Shown here piece by piece: positions 24,543 to 32,952 of a stretch of DNA of 64,000 bases. The stretch is from Chryseobacterium daeguense DSM 19388 (GTDB taxonomy: Bacteria > Bacteroidota > Bacteroidia > Flavobacteriales > Weeksellaceae). The notes below the pieces were generated by a model, which was given only the letters and a program-made list of their open reading frames with translations, was not told the origin of the DNA and ran no database searches. The position numbers were made by a program, and so were the translations under genes. Position 1 is the first letter of the stretch. Each line of letters opens with the position of its first letter. The stretch is taken from NCBI RefSeq assembly GCF_000430825.1, contig NZ_KE387263.1, forward strand, positions 214,200-278,199, read 5' to 3'.

Positions 24543-27401
24543 TTACATATAAGCTTCAATTGGCTCACAAGTACAAACTAAGTTTCTGTCTCCGTAAGCT
24601 TCATCAACTCTTGAAACAGAAGCAAAGAATTTGTGATCTCTCACCCAATCCAATGGATAAGCCGCTTTTTCTCTGCTGTATGGTTTATCCCAAGAATCGG
24701 AAATTACCAATTGTTCAGTATGAGGTGCATTTTTCAAAACGTTGTTTGCAGCATCAGCCTGTCCGTTTGCAATCTCATCGATTTCGTGCTTGATGGCAAT
24801 TAATGCTTCTGCAAAACGGTCGATTTCTGCTTTGCTTTCAGATTCCGTAGGTTCTATCATTAATGTTCCTGCAACCGGGAAAGAAACCGTTGGCGCATGG
24901 AATCCGTAATCCATTAGTCTTTTTGCCACATCAGCAACCTCAATTCCTAAAGACTTGAACTGTCTGAAATCTACAATACATTCGTGAGCTACTCTACCCT
25001 GAGTATTTGAATATAAAATAGGGAAATGCTCGGCTAAAATTTCTTTTAAATAATTAGCATTTAAGATCGCGTGTTCAGTTGCTTTTTTCAATCCTGAAGT
25101 TCCTAACATTTTAATGTATGCGTAAGAAATATTAAGGATCAATCCGGAACCGTAAGGTGCTGCAGAAATACCGTCGATTGCTTCTTTAGCCCCGATTCTG
25201 ATATTAGCATTTGAAGGTAAGAAAGGAACCAGGTGTTTAGCCACACAGATCGGGCCAACTCCAGGACCTCCACCACCGTGAGGAATGGCGAAAGTTTTGT
25301 GAAGATTCAGGTGACAAACGTCTGCTCCGATGTTTCCGGGACTTGTATATCCTACCTGAGCGTTCATATTGGCACCATCCATATAAACCTGTCCGCCGTG
25401 TTCGTGAATTAATGCAGTAATTTCTTTAATGTTGGCATCGAAGAATCCGTAAGTTGACGGATACGTAATCATTACACAAGATAAATTCTCAGAATGCTGC
25501 TCTGTTTTAGCTTTTAAATCTTCGAAATCAATTTCTCCGCTTTCAAGGTTTTTAACTACTACAATCTTCATTCCGGCCATTGCTGCAGAAGCAGGGTTTG
25601 TTCCGTGTGCTGACTGAGGGATCAATACTACATTTCTGTGGCCTTCACCTCTTGAAATATGATATTCTCTGATCACCATTAATCCGGCATATTCTCCCTG
25701 AGCTCCGGAGTTCGGCTGAAGAGAAGTTCCTGCAAAACCTGTAATTTCAGCTAAATCTTTCTCCAATTCACGGATCATTTCCTGATAGCCTCCAGCCTGG
25801 TCTACCGGTACAAACGGGTGAACACTTCCCCAATTATCCCAAGAAAGCGGCAACATTTGAGTAGCTGCATTCAGCTTCATTGTACAAGATCCAAGAGAAA
25901 TCATAGAATGCGTCAATGATAAATCTTTTCTTTCCAGACGCTTGATGTAACGCATCAGCTCTGTTTCCGTATGGTATTTGTTGAATACTTCTTCCGTAAG
26001 AATTTCGTCTTTTCTTAAATTCTCTTGAGGAATGCTGTATCCTTCTTTAATTTCTAATTTGAAAGTCTGCTTGTCTTTAAACTGGGCGAAAGAAGCCATC
26101 AGATAATTTAGTTTCTCCAATGTTGTGCTTTCGTTGATCGCGATGCTTACAACGCCTTCTGTGAAATAGTTTAAGTTTAATTTGTGATCAAGCATCAATC
26201 TTACCAATCTTGCTTTCTCATCTTCACTCATCACAATTTTTACCGTATCAAAAATTGGTTCTTCAACCGTCTGATACCCTAAAGCTTTCAATCCGTTTTT
26301 AAGAGCATTAGCTTTAAAGTGAATCTGATCAGCGATATAGTTTAATCCTTTCGGGCCGTGATAAACAGCGTACATTCCGGCCATTACTGCTAACAGAACC
26401 TGAGCTGTACAAATATTTGAGGTTGCTTTTTCTCTTTTGATGTGCTGCTCTCTTGTTTGTAAAGCCATTCTCAGTGCACGTCTTCCGTACATATCCTGAG
26501 AAACCCCGATGATTCTTCCCGGAATATCTCTTTTATAATCTTCCTTACAGGCAAAAAATGCAGCGTGAGGACCACCGTAACCTAATGGAATACCGAATCT
26601 CTGCGTTGTTCCCACCGCACAGTCCGCACCCATGGAAGCAGGAGATTTCAGTTTAACCAAAGCCATCGGATCACAAGCTACAGCCACTTGTAAATCTAAT
26701 TTCTTGTATTCTACGATATCTTCCGTGTAATCCAGAACGATTCCGTTTTTACCCGGATATTGCAGTAAAACTCCGTAATAAGAAGCATCAAGCTTGTGTG
26801 TTTTGTGGTCACCAATTACAATTTCGATTTTCAGTCCTTCTGCTTTCGTTTTTAATACAGAAACGGTTTGAGGCAAAACAAGATCAGAAACGAAGAATTT
26901 GTTTGCCCCCGCTTTTTTCTGATCTTTCGTTCTGTTATTGAAGAACATGTGCATTGCTTCAGCCGCTGCAGTAGACTCATCCAATAATGAAGCATTTGCC
27001 AGCGCAAAACCTGTAAGATCACACACAACAGTCTGGAAATTAAGAAGAGCTTCCAGCCTTCCCTGCGCTATTTCCGCCTGATAAGGAGTGTAGGCCGTGT
27101 ACCAGCTCGGGTTTTCAAAGATGTTTCTCTGAATAGCTGAAGGCAGCAATGTATTGTGATACCCAAAACCGATATAGCTTGTATAATCAGTATTTTTCGA
27201 TGCTAGATCCTTTGAATGGATAAGCATTTCGTATTCTGAAAGCGGTTCTGAGATTTCAAGATCTTTTTCTAAACGGATAGAAGAAGGGATGGTTTGAGAG
27301 ATGAGCTCTTCGATACTTGAAACGCCAACTTTTTCCAACATCGCCTGTTTATCGGCCTCGTTTAAGGAAATGTGACGGCTCACAAACTGTTCTGTATTCA
27401 T
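24543..27401 (-). CDS. gcvP: Glycine dehydrogenase (aminomethyl-transferring), P-protein
   Basis: This 952-residue fused P-protein has an N-terminal half (about 1-450, PFVSRHISL-like start NTEQFVSRHI, then YTSYIGFGYHNTLLP and YTAYTPYQAEIAQGRLEALL) and a C-terminal catalytic half. The PLP lysine is K702 in NLHKTFAIPHGGGGPG. It decarboxylates glycine and transfers the aminomethyl group to lipoyl-GcvH. Length and motifs match the one-chain bacterial enzyme. The H and T proteins are not in this window. The gene is monocistronic, with its own terminator, in a 457-bp AT-rich upstream region. Confidence 0.96.
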   Translation of the reverse strand: MNTEQFVSRHISLNEADKQAMLEKVGVSSIEELISQTIPSSIRLEKDLEISEPLSEYEMLIHSKDLASKNTDYTSYIGFGYHNTLLPSAIQRNIFENPSWYTAYTPYQAEIAQGRLEALLNFQTVVCDLTGFALANASLLDESTAAAEAMHMFFNNRTKDQKKAGANKFFVSDLVLPQTVSVLKTKAEGLKIEIVIGDHKTHKLDASYYGVLLQYPGKNGIVLDYTEDIVEYKKLDLQVAVACDPMALVKLKSPASMGADCAVGTTQRFGIPLGYGGPHAAFFACKEDYKRDIPGRIIGVSQDMYGRRALRMALQTREQHIKREKATSNICTAQVLLAVMAGMYAVYHGPKGLNYIADQIHFKANALKNGLKALGYQTVEEPIFDTVKIVMSEDEKARLVRLMLDHKLNLNYFTEGVVSIAINESTTLEKLNYLMASFAQFKDKQTFKLEIKEGYSIPQENLRKDEILTEEVFNKYHTETELMRYIKRLERKDLSLTHSMISLGSCTMKLNAATQMLPLSWDNWGSVHPFVPVDQAGGYQEMIRELEKDLAEITGFAGTSLQPNSGAQGEYAGLMVIREYHISRGEGHRNVVLIPQSAHGTNPASAAMAGMKIVVVKNLESGEIDFEDLKAKTEQHSENLSCVMITYPSTYGFFDANIKEITALIHEHGGQVYMDGANMNAQVGYTSPGNIGADVCHLNLHKTFAIPHGGGGPGVGPICVAKHLVPFLPSNANIRIGAKEAIDGISAAPYGSGLILNISYAYIKMLGTSGLKKATEHAILNANYLKEILAEHFPILYSNTQGRVAHECIVDFRQFKSLGIEVADVAKRLMDYGFHAPTVSFPVAGTLMIEPTESESKAEIDRFAEALIAIKHEIDEIANGQADAANNVLKNAPHTEQLVISDSWDKPYSREKAAYPLDWVRDHKFFASVSRVDEAYGDRNLVCTCEPIEAYM

Positions 27402-27858
27402 TTTTATTTATTAGATTTTGTTTGTAAAAAAGATGGGTAAAATTACGATTTTTTACAAGATTGTACAACACTCAAAATTTATCAAATATGTAAAGAATGA
27501 ATGTTATAAGTTTTAAAATGAATGCCTTTTAAATATTTTTTTGCTTAAAACTCAATTTATTTTTTTCTGACTTAATTCTATATTTTGTTACGGATACTTT
27601 ATTAAACGAAGAATATTTTTCCTGATTAATAATTGATACCTTATTGAAATTCTTATTAATTCATTTTTTCACTTAAAATTATATCAAATTTGATACAAAA
27701 AATATTTTTGTAGCTTCATAAACCATTTACAAACAATTGATAAACAGATATTTATATTTTTAATTGATTTTTTTGAAACTAAATGGATTTTTTAATTAAA
27801 CAACAAATCTAAATGTACTTTTTAAATTAAAATTTAAATAACATAAAACACAAACACG
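27402..27858. other. AT-rich divergent spacer between gcvP and the porin gene
   Basis: I find no gene or RNA motif. The spacer contains the palindrome and -7-like element listed separately at 27682-27710, which presumably drive the porin. A promoter for gcvP should lie near 27410-27480, but I cannot pick one convincingly. Confidence 0.5.
27682..27710 (+). promoter_or_regulatory. Palindromic operator and -7 box of the DcaP-like porin gene
   Basis: TATCAAATTTGATA (27682-27695) is a perfect 14-bp palindrome, and TATTTTTG (27703-27710) fits TAnnTTTG. The palindrome would occupy about -14 to -30, as expected for a repressor. The leader is about 145 nt. Confidence 0.45.
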
Positions 27859-29037
27859 ATGAAAAAACACAAAAGGCTTTTCGCTTTATTGATGGTTACT
27901 TTATTATTACCATTCCAATCTACTGCACAGATCACACTTACAAAAAGCAAAGCAGAAGATCAAAACGAGTGGGAGTTGTATCTTAAAGGTTTTCTGCAGA
28001 CAGATTATACAATAGATTTCCAGGATATGAAGTCTATCGAAGGATTTGCGGCACAATCCATTACAATACCGCAACGAAACATTGCAAGCAGTAATTTCAG
28101 CGTGAAACAGTCACAGATAGGATTGGGAATCAAGCAGAAAAACCCGAAAGGTGACGATAATTTTTCGGCCTATGTGGAAATTGATTTGTACGGCCCGAAC
28201 AAAACCACCGCTCCCCGGTTCCGTCAAGGCTATATTAAATGGAAAAACTGGCTGGCCGGACAGACATGGAGTAATTTCTCCGACCCTGAAATTTTCCCTA
28301 ATATCTTTGATTTTATCGGACCGGACGGATTATTGTTCAACAGGAGAATGCAGGTTCGTTATTCCACCAAAATTTCGCCGAAAGAAAACCTGTCACTTTC
28401 CCTGGAAGATCCCAACTCGCCAAGTATTTCACTTCCCGCGGATTCTTTAGAATGGAAGAAAAGGGCCGTAATTCCAACCTTTACGGCAATGTACCGAAAC
28501 GGTGATGAGAAAAACTATATAAAAGCAGGTGTACTTCTGTCACCCATCAGCTATGATATGCGTTACCTTCCTGATGAAGCTTATCAAACTAAAACAATGC
28601 TCGGCTGGGGCGTAATGATTTCTGTAAAACGATATATTACGGATACTAACAGCTTCAGATTTCAGACTTCTTACGGAAAAGGCTATGCCACCAATAACAG
28701 TGACCTGAACGGTGAAGAATATGATGCTGTCCCGAACCCGGCCAACAGGAATATTTTGGAAACGCTGGCCTTATTCAATATTGTGGGAATGTATGAACAT
28801 TGGTGGAATGAACAATGGTCTTCGGTAGCTTATATAAGCTATTCCAGCATTGGAAAAAAAGACTATATCCCAAAAGATATGGCGAAAAATTTTCAGAATG
28901 CAGGAATTAATATTGTTTTCCAGCCTTTCAAAAAACTCCGAATGGGTGTGGAAGGCAACTATGGCAATGTAAGAAAATTTGATGATCAGCATGGATATGC
29001 GTGGAGAATTCAGGCGTCTACGGCTTTAAGTTTTTAG
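27859..29037 (+). CDS. DcaP-like outer-membrane porin
   Basis: This 392-residue protein has a signal peptide (about 1-23, ending STAQ) and many alternating amphipathic beta-strands. The final aromatic residue (STALSF) is typical of outer-membrane barrels. The sequence resembles the DcaP family of trimeric porins: GFLQTDYTIDFQD, RFRQGYIKWKNWLAGQTWSNFSDPE and IFDFIGPDGLLFNRRMQVRY. DcaP porins in Acinetobacter pass negatively charged small molecules such as phthalates and succinate-like compounds. Here the substrate is not known. The gene stands alone after a long AT-rich leader with a palindromic site. Confidence 0.8.
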   Translation: MKKHKRLFALLMVTLLLPFQSTAQITLTKSKAEDQNEWELYLKGFLQTDYTIDFQDMKSIEGFAAQSITIPQRNIASSNFSVKQSQIGLGIKQKNPKGDDNFSAYVEIDLYGPNKTTAPRFRQGYIKWKNWLAGQTWSNFSDPEIFPNIFDFIGPDGLLFNRRMQVRYSTKISPKENLSLSLEDPNSPSISLPADSLEWKKRAVIPTFTAMYRNGDEKNYIKAGVLLSPISYDMRYLPDEAYQTKTMLGWGVMISVKRYITDTNSFRFQTSYGKGYATNNSDLNGEEYDAVPNPANRNILETLALFNIVGMYEHWWNEQWSSVAYISYSSIGKKDYIPKDMAKNFQNAGINIVFQPFKKLRMGVEGNYGNVRKFDDQHGYAWRIQASTALSF

Positions 29038-29129
29038 TTTAAAACAATGATAAACTGTTAATTATCAGCTTTAAAAGATTTTGTGCAAATTTATTATCTA
29101 TATTTATTCTAAATTAATATATTTGCAGC

Positions 29130-29285
29130 ATGAATATGATTGTGCCCTTTAAAGTACCGCCTTTAGCGCCCGCTTTTTCTGTGAATACTGAAGAAATATA
29201 TTGTGGTGAGAAGAAATCCTGCTGCAAGAAATTCAAAAAAGGAAAAAGGTGTAAAAAATGTCCGGGAAGAAAAAAGATGGCTTAG
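29130..29285 (+). CDS. Small Cys/Lys-rich protein, possibly leaderless
   Basis: This 51-codon frame runs from ATG 29130 to TAG 29285. The N-terminal half is neutral to hydrophobic (MIVPFKVPPLAPAFSV). The C-terminal half is a basic Cys-rich tail, with C25, C31, C32, C41 and C44 in CGEKKSCCKKFKKGKRCKKC. I recall similar short Cys/Lys proteins in other flavobacteria, but do not know a function. A metal- or nucleic-acid-binding role is possible. A perfect TATATTTG (29118-29125) lies only 4 bp before the ATG, so the transcript would be leaderless. The stop overlaps the end of the convergent DnaJ-domain gene by 4 bp. Confidence 0.55.
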   Translation: MNMIVPFKVPPLAPAFSVNTEEIYCGEKKSCCKKFKKGKRCKKCPGRKKMA

Positions 29286-29932
29286 TTGCCGAAGCTTTTT
29301 ATTAAAAAATAGATCGCCAGGATCAACAATAAAACACCGGCGATAATCCTCGCTATTTTTGGCTGACCATGCGGATTTGCAGCTGTTCTCGGCTGTGACT
29401 TAAATAATTCTTCCGCCTTATCTCTGAATTTTTCGCCTTCGCTTTCAAAAACTTCTGTAATCGTAATTCCCTGAACTGCTGTTTTATGCAATAAGGAATT
29501 GGTTGCATGAAGTAAAATCTGAAATTTTCCGTCCTTGAATTCCGTAATTTTAAAAATCCTTTCTCCATAAGGTTTTTCCAGCCCAAAAGGCAACACTTTT
29601 ACCACGTCAGCATTCTGTGTCTGCCAGTTGATGATAATTTCCTCCCCTTTTTTTGCATGAATTTTATTCGCCGTAAATGTTTTTATAGAGGGCGGAACAT
29701 TGTATCTGAAGCTCTTTTGATGACTTTCCAGATTCTGGTCGTAAGTATATCTTTTGCTTCTATCGCTCAACGTTTCATAAGCTTCCTGAATTTCACGGAA
29801 ACGGTCGGCAAAAAAATCATCGTTTTCATTTTTATCGGGATGATATTTAAGGGATAATTTTCTATATGCTTTTTTGATGTCTTCTTCAGAAGCATCATGA
29901 GAAATACCGAGAAAATAGTAGTAATCTTTCAT
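29282..29932 (-). CDS. DnaJ-domain protein with C-terminal membrane anchor
   Basis: I use the ATG at 29932 because the frame's further extension to 29944 starts at TTG. The product (216 residues) begins MKDYYYFLGIS, a J-domain with the HPD signature in LSLKYHPDKNEND (about residues 27-39). A middle region with beta-strands (about 80-165) follows, and one C-terminal membrane helix (about 196-213, IIAGVLLLILAIYFLI). It would recruit DnaK at the inner membrane. It is not the canonical DnaJ: the G/F-rich and zinc-finger regions are absent. The gene is monocistronic. Confidence 0.88.
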   Translation of the reverse strand: MKDYYYFLGISHDASEEDIKKAYRKLSLKYHPDKNENDDFFADRFREIQEAYETLSDRSKRYTYDQNLESHQKSFRYNVPPSIKTFTANKIHAKKGEEIIINWQTQNADVVKVLPFGLEKPYGERIFKITEFKDGKFQILLHATNSLLHKTAVQGITITEVFESEGEKFRDKAEELFKSQPRTAANPHGQPKIARIIAGVLLLILAIYFLIKSFGN

Positions 29933-29990
29933 TGAACTGTACAAAAGTAAGGATTTTTGTTAATGAGAGCGAAATGAGGCAATTTTTTTT

Positions 29991-30040
29991 AACGCAGAGA
30001 GCGCTAAGTTTTTCTTGAAATGATTGAGAATATTTCTAAT
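29991..30040. repeat. Truncated copy of the AACGC...GCGTT intergenic repeat
   Basis: AACGCAGAGAGCGCTAAG plus ATTGAGAATATTT match the left half of the repeats at 36615 and 38084. The right end is missing; the structured element at 30050 follows instead. Confidence 0.5.
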
Positions 30041-30049
30041 TTGAACTGC

Positions 30050-30170
30050 AACCCTAGCCCAGATTGGAGCATTTGTCTGAGCTCATTTTTTTGGGTTTCG
30101 GCGCGGCGGCTTCGCCGCCGCGCCGAAACCCAAAAAAATAGCGAGTGCGGAAAGCTGGAAAAAGCTCCTA
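30050..30170 (+). ncRNA. Structured intergenic element with a 25-bp hairpin and possible pseudoknot
   Basis: The element reads CCCTAGCCCAGATTGGAGC, then a long hairpin, then GCGAGTGCGGAAAGCTGG and AAAAAGCTCCT. GGAGC (30066-30070) pairs with GCTCC (30164-30168), enclosing a perfect 25-bp hairpin (30086-30110 with 30114-30138, loop TTC). CCAG (30059-30062) can pair with CTGG (30155-30158), giving a pseudoknot. From memory, flavobacterial genomes carry many related copies with CCCG/CGGG here, which would be compensatory change. It may correspond to a known flavobacterial RNA family such as Flavo-1, but I cannot verify that. It could equally be a mobile palindromic repeat. Confidence 0.5.
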
Positions 30171-30275
30171 AAAATTTGCCGGACGTAGAAAGCCAAATTT
30201 TGATTGTTCATAATGACAATGTTCTTTGAGATTGCTTCGCTTCGCTCGCAATGACAAGTACTATTATATAAAAAG

Positions 30276-30308
30276 TTCGGCTCGGGAAGCAAAGCTTCCC
30301 GAGCCGAA
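30276..30308 (-). terminator. 15-bp GC-rich hairpin after the 89-residue gene
   Basis: TTCGGCTCGGGAAGC pairs exactly with its complement around AAA. It lies 31 bp past the stop at 30340 and has A-rich sequence on its left, giving T on the - strand, so it likely terminates that operon. Confidence 0.6.
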
Positions 30309-30339
30309 TAAGACAATTTCAATTTAGTTACTTTCTATA

Positions 30340-30609
30340 TTATGCTTCCGCAATATTATCTTTTGTTCCGAATCTGCTGTGGCATTTTGATGCAAATTCT
30401 TTTTTGAATTTTCCTTTAAGCTCCTGATATTGCTCATCATTCATTTCTCTGATTTTATCGGCCAATCCGAAAGGAGATTTTTCTTTGATTCCGTATTCGT
30501 CAAAAATACCTTTCATAAATCTTTTTCTCTGCGAGATTTTCTTTGCGACCAACGCTGCGCCCACAACGGCTAATGCTCCAAGAGCACCTTTTAATGCTGA
30601 ATTTTTCAT
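30340..30609 (-). CDS. Small protein with N-terminal hydrophobic segment, unknown function
   Basis: This 89-residue protein has a small-residue-rich hydrophobic stretch (residues 5-22, ALKGALGALAVVGAALVA) and a charged C-terminal part with EMNDEQYQELKGKFKKEFA. No recognised domain. It lies 91 bp downstream of the membrane gene at 30701 on the same strand and may belong to the ECF-sigma operon. The hydrophobic part may be a membrane anchor or a glycine-zipper-like helix. Function not known. Confidence 0.6.
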   Translation of the reverse strand: MKNSALKGALGALAVVGAALVAKKISQRKRFMKGIFDEYGIKEKSPFGLADKIREMNDEQYQELKGKFKKEFASKCHSRFGTKDNIAEA

Positions 30610-30700
30610 TTTTTTAAATTTTAAATTTTACTACTTCTTGTTTTTTATAAAGACGAATGAATTGTAATTTTACTTTACTACTTCTTTTAAAAATTTTCAA

Positions 30701-31042
30701 CTATTCGTTTGTTCTTTTATTTCTGTTGAAGAATCCGCTTTCGCATCTGCTTTTCCAGACTTCTTTGAATTTTTCTCTTTCTTCCGGAGACAAATGCATC
30801 ATTTTTTCTCTCATTTTTCTTTCTTTAAAATCTCTCACTCCTTTACCAAAATGGAAGCCTCCGAAAAGTATTTTACTTAAAATCAAGATTCCCATGGCCT
30901 GCCAGAAAGTAATAGATTTTACTCCAAGAATTTCAGGAAGAAGGCAATTCCAGAGGGACATCACGATCCACGTAACTCCCAATAAAATTAACGGCGGACA
31001 AAGAATTAAAAAAATCCACCCTTTTTTATGTTTATGATTCAT
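30701..31042 (-). CDS. Two-helix membrane protein next to the ECF sigma factor
   Basis: This 113-residue protein has two membrane segments (about residues 9-31 and 44-62, with LILCPPLILLGVTWIV and AMGILILSKILFGGFHFG). A basic cytoplasmic tail with MHLSPEEREKFKEVWKSRC follows. I do not recognise a Pfam family. Its start is 14 bp after the sigma-factor stop, so the two are co-transcribed. In this position a membrane protein may act as anti-sigma factor or as part of the response, but no anti-sigma signature (zinc HxxxCxxC) is seen. Call it a candidate partner only. Confidence 0.65.
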   Translation of the reverse strand: MNHKHKKGWIFLILCPPLILLGVTWIVMSLWNCLLPEILGVKSITFWQAMGILILSKILFGGFHFGKGVRDFKERKMREKMMHLSPEEREKFKEVWKSRCESGFFNRNKRTNE

Positions 31043-31056
31043 ATCTTTCTTTTTTA

Positions 31057-31635
31057 CTAACTATTTAAATCTTCGTATAATTTTCTCAATCTGTTCCTCA
31101 AGTGCTTTACCGCGTAGTTTTTCCGGCTGATGATTGTTTTAATATTTTCACCCTGTTCATCGGCGATTTGCTGAAGTGTTTTGTCGTTGAGTTCATTTTC
31201 CACATAAACCAGTCGTTGCTTTTCGGGAAGTTCTTCCAGAGCTTCAAAAAGCTTTTTCCAGATCTCATCCTGAAACATTTTTACTTCCGGCCCGGCACTT
31301 TCGTCCATCAATAAAATATCTTTAATAGAAAAATCACCATCTTCATCTTCGTAGACGAAATCTTCAAGGTTTTCGGTTTTCTTTTTACGGTATTTGTCGG
31401 TAATTTTATTGGCCGTCACTCTGTACAGCCAACCGCCAACATTCACAATCTCAGAAAGATTGGTAAGACTACTGAACTGATACCACACCTCCTGCAGAAT
31501 ATCTTCCGCATCTTCCGTATTTTTCACTTTCGGACGAATATAAGACATCAGCTTACCTCCGTACTTTGAAACGGTTTGTGAGATGATATTTTCCTTCTCC
31601 TTCTGTGGCATTGTTATTTTTTCGACAACCTCCAT
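31057..31635 (-). CDS. ECF RNA-polymerase sigma factor
   Basis: This 192-residue sigma-70 family protein has region 2 with TEDAEDILQEVWYQFSSL and GGWLYRVTANKITDKYRKKK (about residues 40-85), and region 4 LPEKQRLVYVENELNDKTLQQIADEQG followed by TIISRKNYAVKHLR (about 135-180). The spacer between regions is acidic (DFVYEDEDGDFSIKDI). An alternative start is M9 (MPQKEK). It would direct polymerase to a small regulon. It is followed by the membrane gene at 30701; the stimulus is unknown. Confidence 0.9.
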   Translation of the reverse strand: MEVVEKITMPQKEKENIISQTVSKYGGKLMSYIRPKVKNTEDAEDILQEVWYQFSSLTNLSEIVNVGGWLYRVTANKITDKYRKKKTENLEDFVYEDEDGDFSIKDILLMDESAGPEVKMFQDEIWKKLFEALEELPEKQRLVYVENELNDKTLQQIADEQGENIKTIISRKNYAVKHLRNRLRKLYEDLNS

Positions 31636-31744
31636 ATTGCTATGACGATCGGTCTTTTTGTTTTACTTTAATAAATTTAAAATATTTTTTGGTTATTTTA
31701 GTTTTCCTCTATTAAGCGGTGTTTCTAAAAACACTTATAACACA

Positions 31745-31830
31745 AATATTTTACACGGATTTCATAATTAAGAAATAAACTTAAAAAAGTAATTTGTGTT
31801 ATTAGTGTAAAATTTGTGTCATTAGCGTCT
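31745..31830. repeat. Imperfect palindrome of the ACACAAAT/ATTAGTGT type
   Basis: The stretch contains AACACAAATATTTTACAC and, mirrored, GTGTTATTAGTGTAAAATTTGTGT. Related sequence occurs at 36540-36610 and 44473-44700. It fills the spacer between the sigma factor and the DoxX terminator. Confidence 0.45.
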
Positions 31831-31858
31831 AAAAAAAACGGAAAGCAAACTCTCCGTT
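31831..31858 (-). terminator. Terminator of the DoxX gene at 31873
   Basis: On the - strand AACGGA...TCCGTT with a 10-nt loop is followed by eight T. It is 15 bp past the stop. Confidence 0.75.
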
Positions 31859-31872
31859 CTTATTTAATTAGT

Positions 31873-32331
31873 TTAATTCAAATAAATTCCAAAATACCAG
31901 GTCCATGCAATCAGAATAATCTGCATTGGAATTCTTTCCTTGTAAAGGTAACTTAGACCGGGACCTGTATAATCTGCTTTGAATAAATTCACTTTTTTTC
32001 TTGAAGAATTAATATTCGCTATAAAAACCAAAACAAAGAAAATAATTAATAAAATTGATGTGATTTCACGAATCGAAGGAATCATCAGTCCTACCCCGGC
32101 AGCGATTTCCAGAATTCCTGTGAAATATACCCAAAACATTTTGCCTGGGATAAAATCAGGAATCATCATTGCCATTCCCTTTTGAAATTTAAAGTGGGCA
32201 AATCCTGTGAAAATGATAAAAACCGCCATTCCAAGGTTTCCGGAAAATAAAAAATTCCAGTTTCCCTGAAAAATTTTTGTTCCCAATAAAGCCAGAATAA
32301 AAGTGACGAAAAGAATTGTTAATAGTTTCAT
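31873..32331 (-). CDS. DoxX-family membrane protein
   Basis: This 152-residue protein has four membrane helices (about residues 3-17, 28-47, 66-85, 88-106) in the DoxX/SURF4-like arrangement, with FTGFAHFKFQKGMAMMIPDFIPG between helices 2 and 3 and GILEIAAGVGLMIP in helix 3. DoxX-like proteins are linked to thiol and redox stress handling, but the biochemical role is not settled. It lies downstream of the SRPBCC gene at 32433, with an inverted repeat (32353-32410) in the spacer, and has its own terminator. Confidence 0.82.
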   Translation of the reverse strand: MKLLTILFVTFILALLGTKIFQGNWNFLFSGNLGMAVFIIFTGFAHFKFQKGMAMMIPDFIPGKMFWVYFTGILEIAAGVGLMIPSIREITSILLIIFFVLVFIANINSSRKKVNLFKADYTGPGLSYLYKERIPMQIILIAWTWYFGIYLN

Positions 32332-32352
32332 ATTTTATTTTTACAAAAACAA

Positions 32353-32410
32353 ATTTCACAGATGAATGTACATATTTTAATCTGATAAAATAGCATAACA
32401 TCTGTGAAAT
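32353..32410. repeat. Inverted repeat with 12-bp arms
   Basis: ATTTCACAGATG (32353-32364) and CATCTGTGAAAT (32399-32410), a perfect pair with a 34-bp loop. It could form an attenuating hairpin between the SRPBCC and DoxX genes. Confidence 0.75.
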
Positions 32411-32432
32411 CTATATAATTTGCGGAAAATCT

Positions 32433-32876
32433 TTAGTAAGCCTCTGCAAGATTTTTTACTACTTCCAGACCTTTTATAAAACCATTATTCATATGTTCCT
32501 CCCAGTTTTTTTCCGTTTGAACTTCGGCATGAAGCTTTGTTTTACCATCGAAATCAATCAAGATATATTTTTCAAAGCATCCGCTCCACTGCTTTACTTC
32601 CATACTTTCGGTATCTTCCGTCCCGTCTTTATCAACCATTCCTAAATGTTTAAAAATGATTTGATTAGGTTCATCTAAGCTGTCAATTGTGGAAACCATC
32701 CCCTCACCTTCTGCATTGACAAAATAGGTTTTTCCATTTACTTTCCAATCAGATTTCATGGTAGAGCCCGGAGCGAAAAACTGTGTCCATTCGCTGTAGG
32801 TATCGGGGTTCCAAAGGATGTCCCAAACTCTCTGTTTCGGGGCATCAATGATTTTTTCGTATGATAATGTTTCCAT
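32433..32876 (-). CDS. SRPBCC (AHSA1/START-like) domain protein
   Basis: This 147-residue protein has a helix-grip fold: an opening strand LSYEKIIDAPKQRVWDILWNP, then YSEWTQFFAPGST, HAEVQTEKNWEEHM and a long C-terminal helix with GLEVVKNLAEAY. Such domains enclose a hydrophobic ligand or act as AHSA1-type co-chaperones. The ligand is unknown. It is paralogous to the gene at 32953 (spacer 76 bp) and part of a long same-strand series of small stress-type proteins. Confidence 0.85.
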   Translation of the reverse strand: METLSYEKIIDAPKQRVWDILWNPDTYSEWTQFFAPGSTMKSDWKVNGKTYFVNAEGEGMVSTIDSLDEPNQIIFKHLGMVDKDGTEDTESMEVKQWSGCFEKYILIDFDGKTKLHAEVQTEKNWEEHMNNGFIKGLEVVKNLAEAY

Positions 32877-32952
32877 ATTTTTCTTTTATTTTTAATTAAA
32901 ATTGCTATTTCGAAAGTCTGCTACTTTATTTATACAATTAATGTAGAATCCA

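Noticed and set aside
30017..30050. Element near 30 kb read as a tRNA or tmRNA
   Set aside because: No cloverleaf, CCA end or anticodon arm; the stem is a simple long hairpin.
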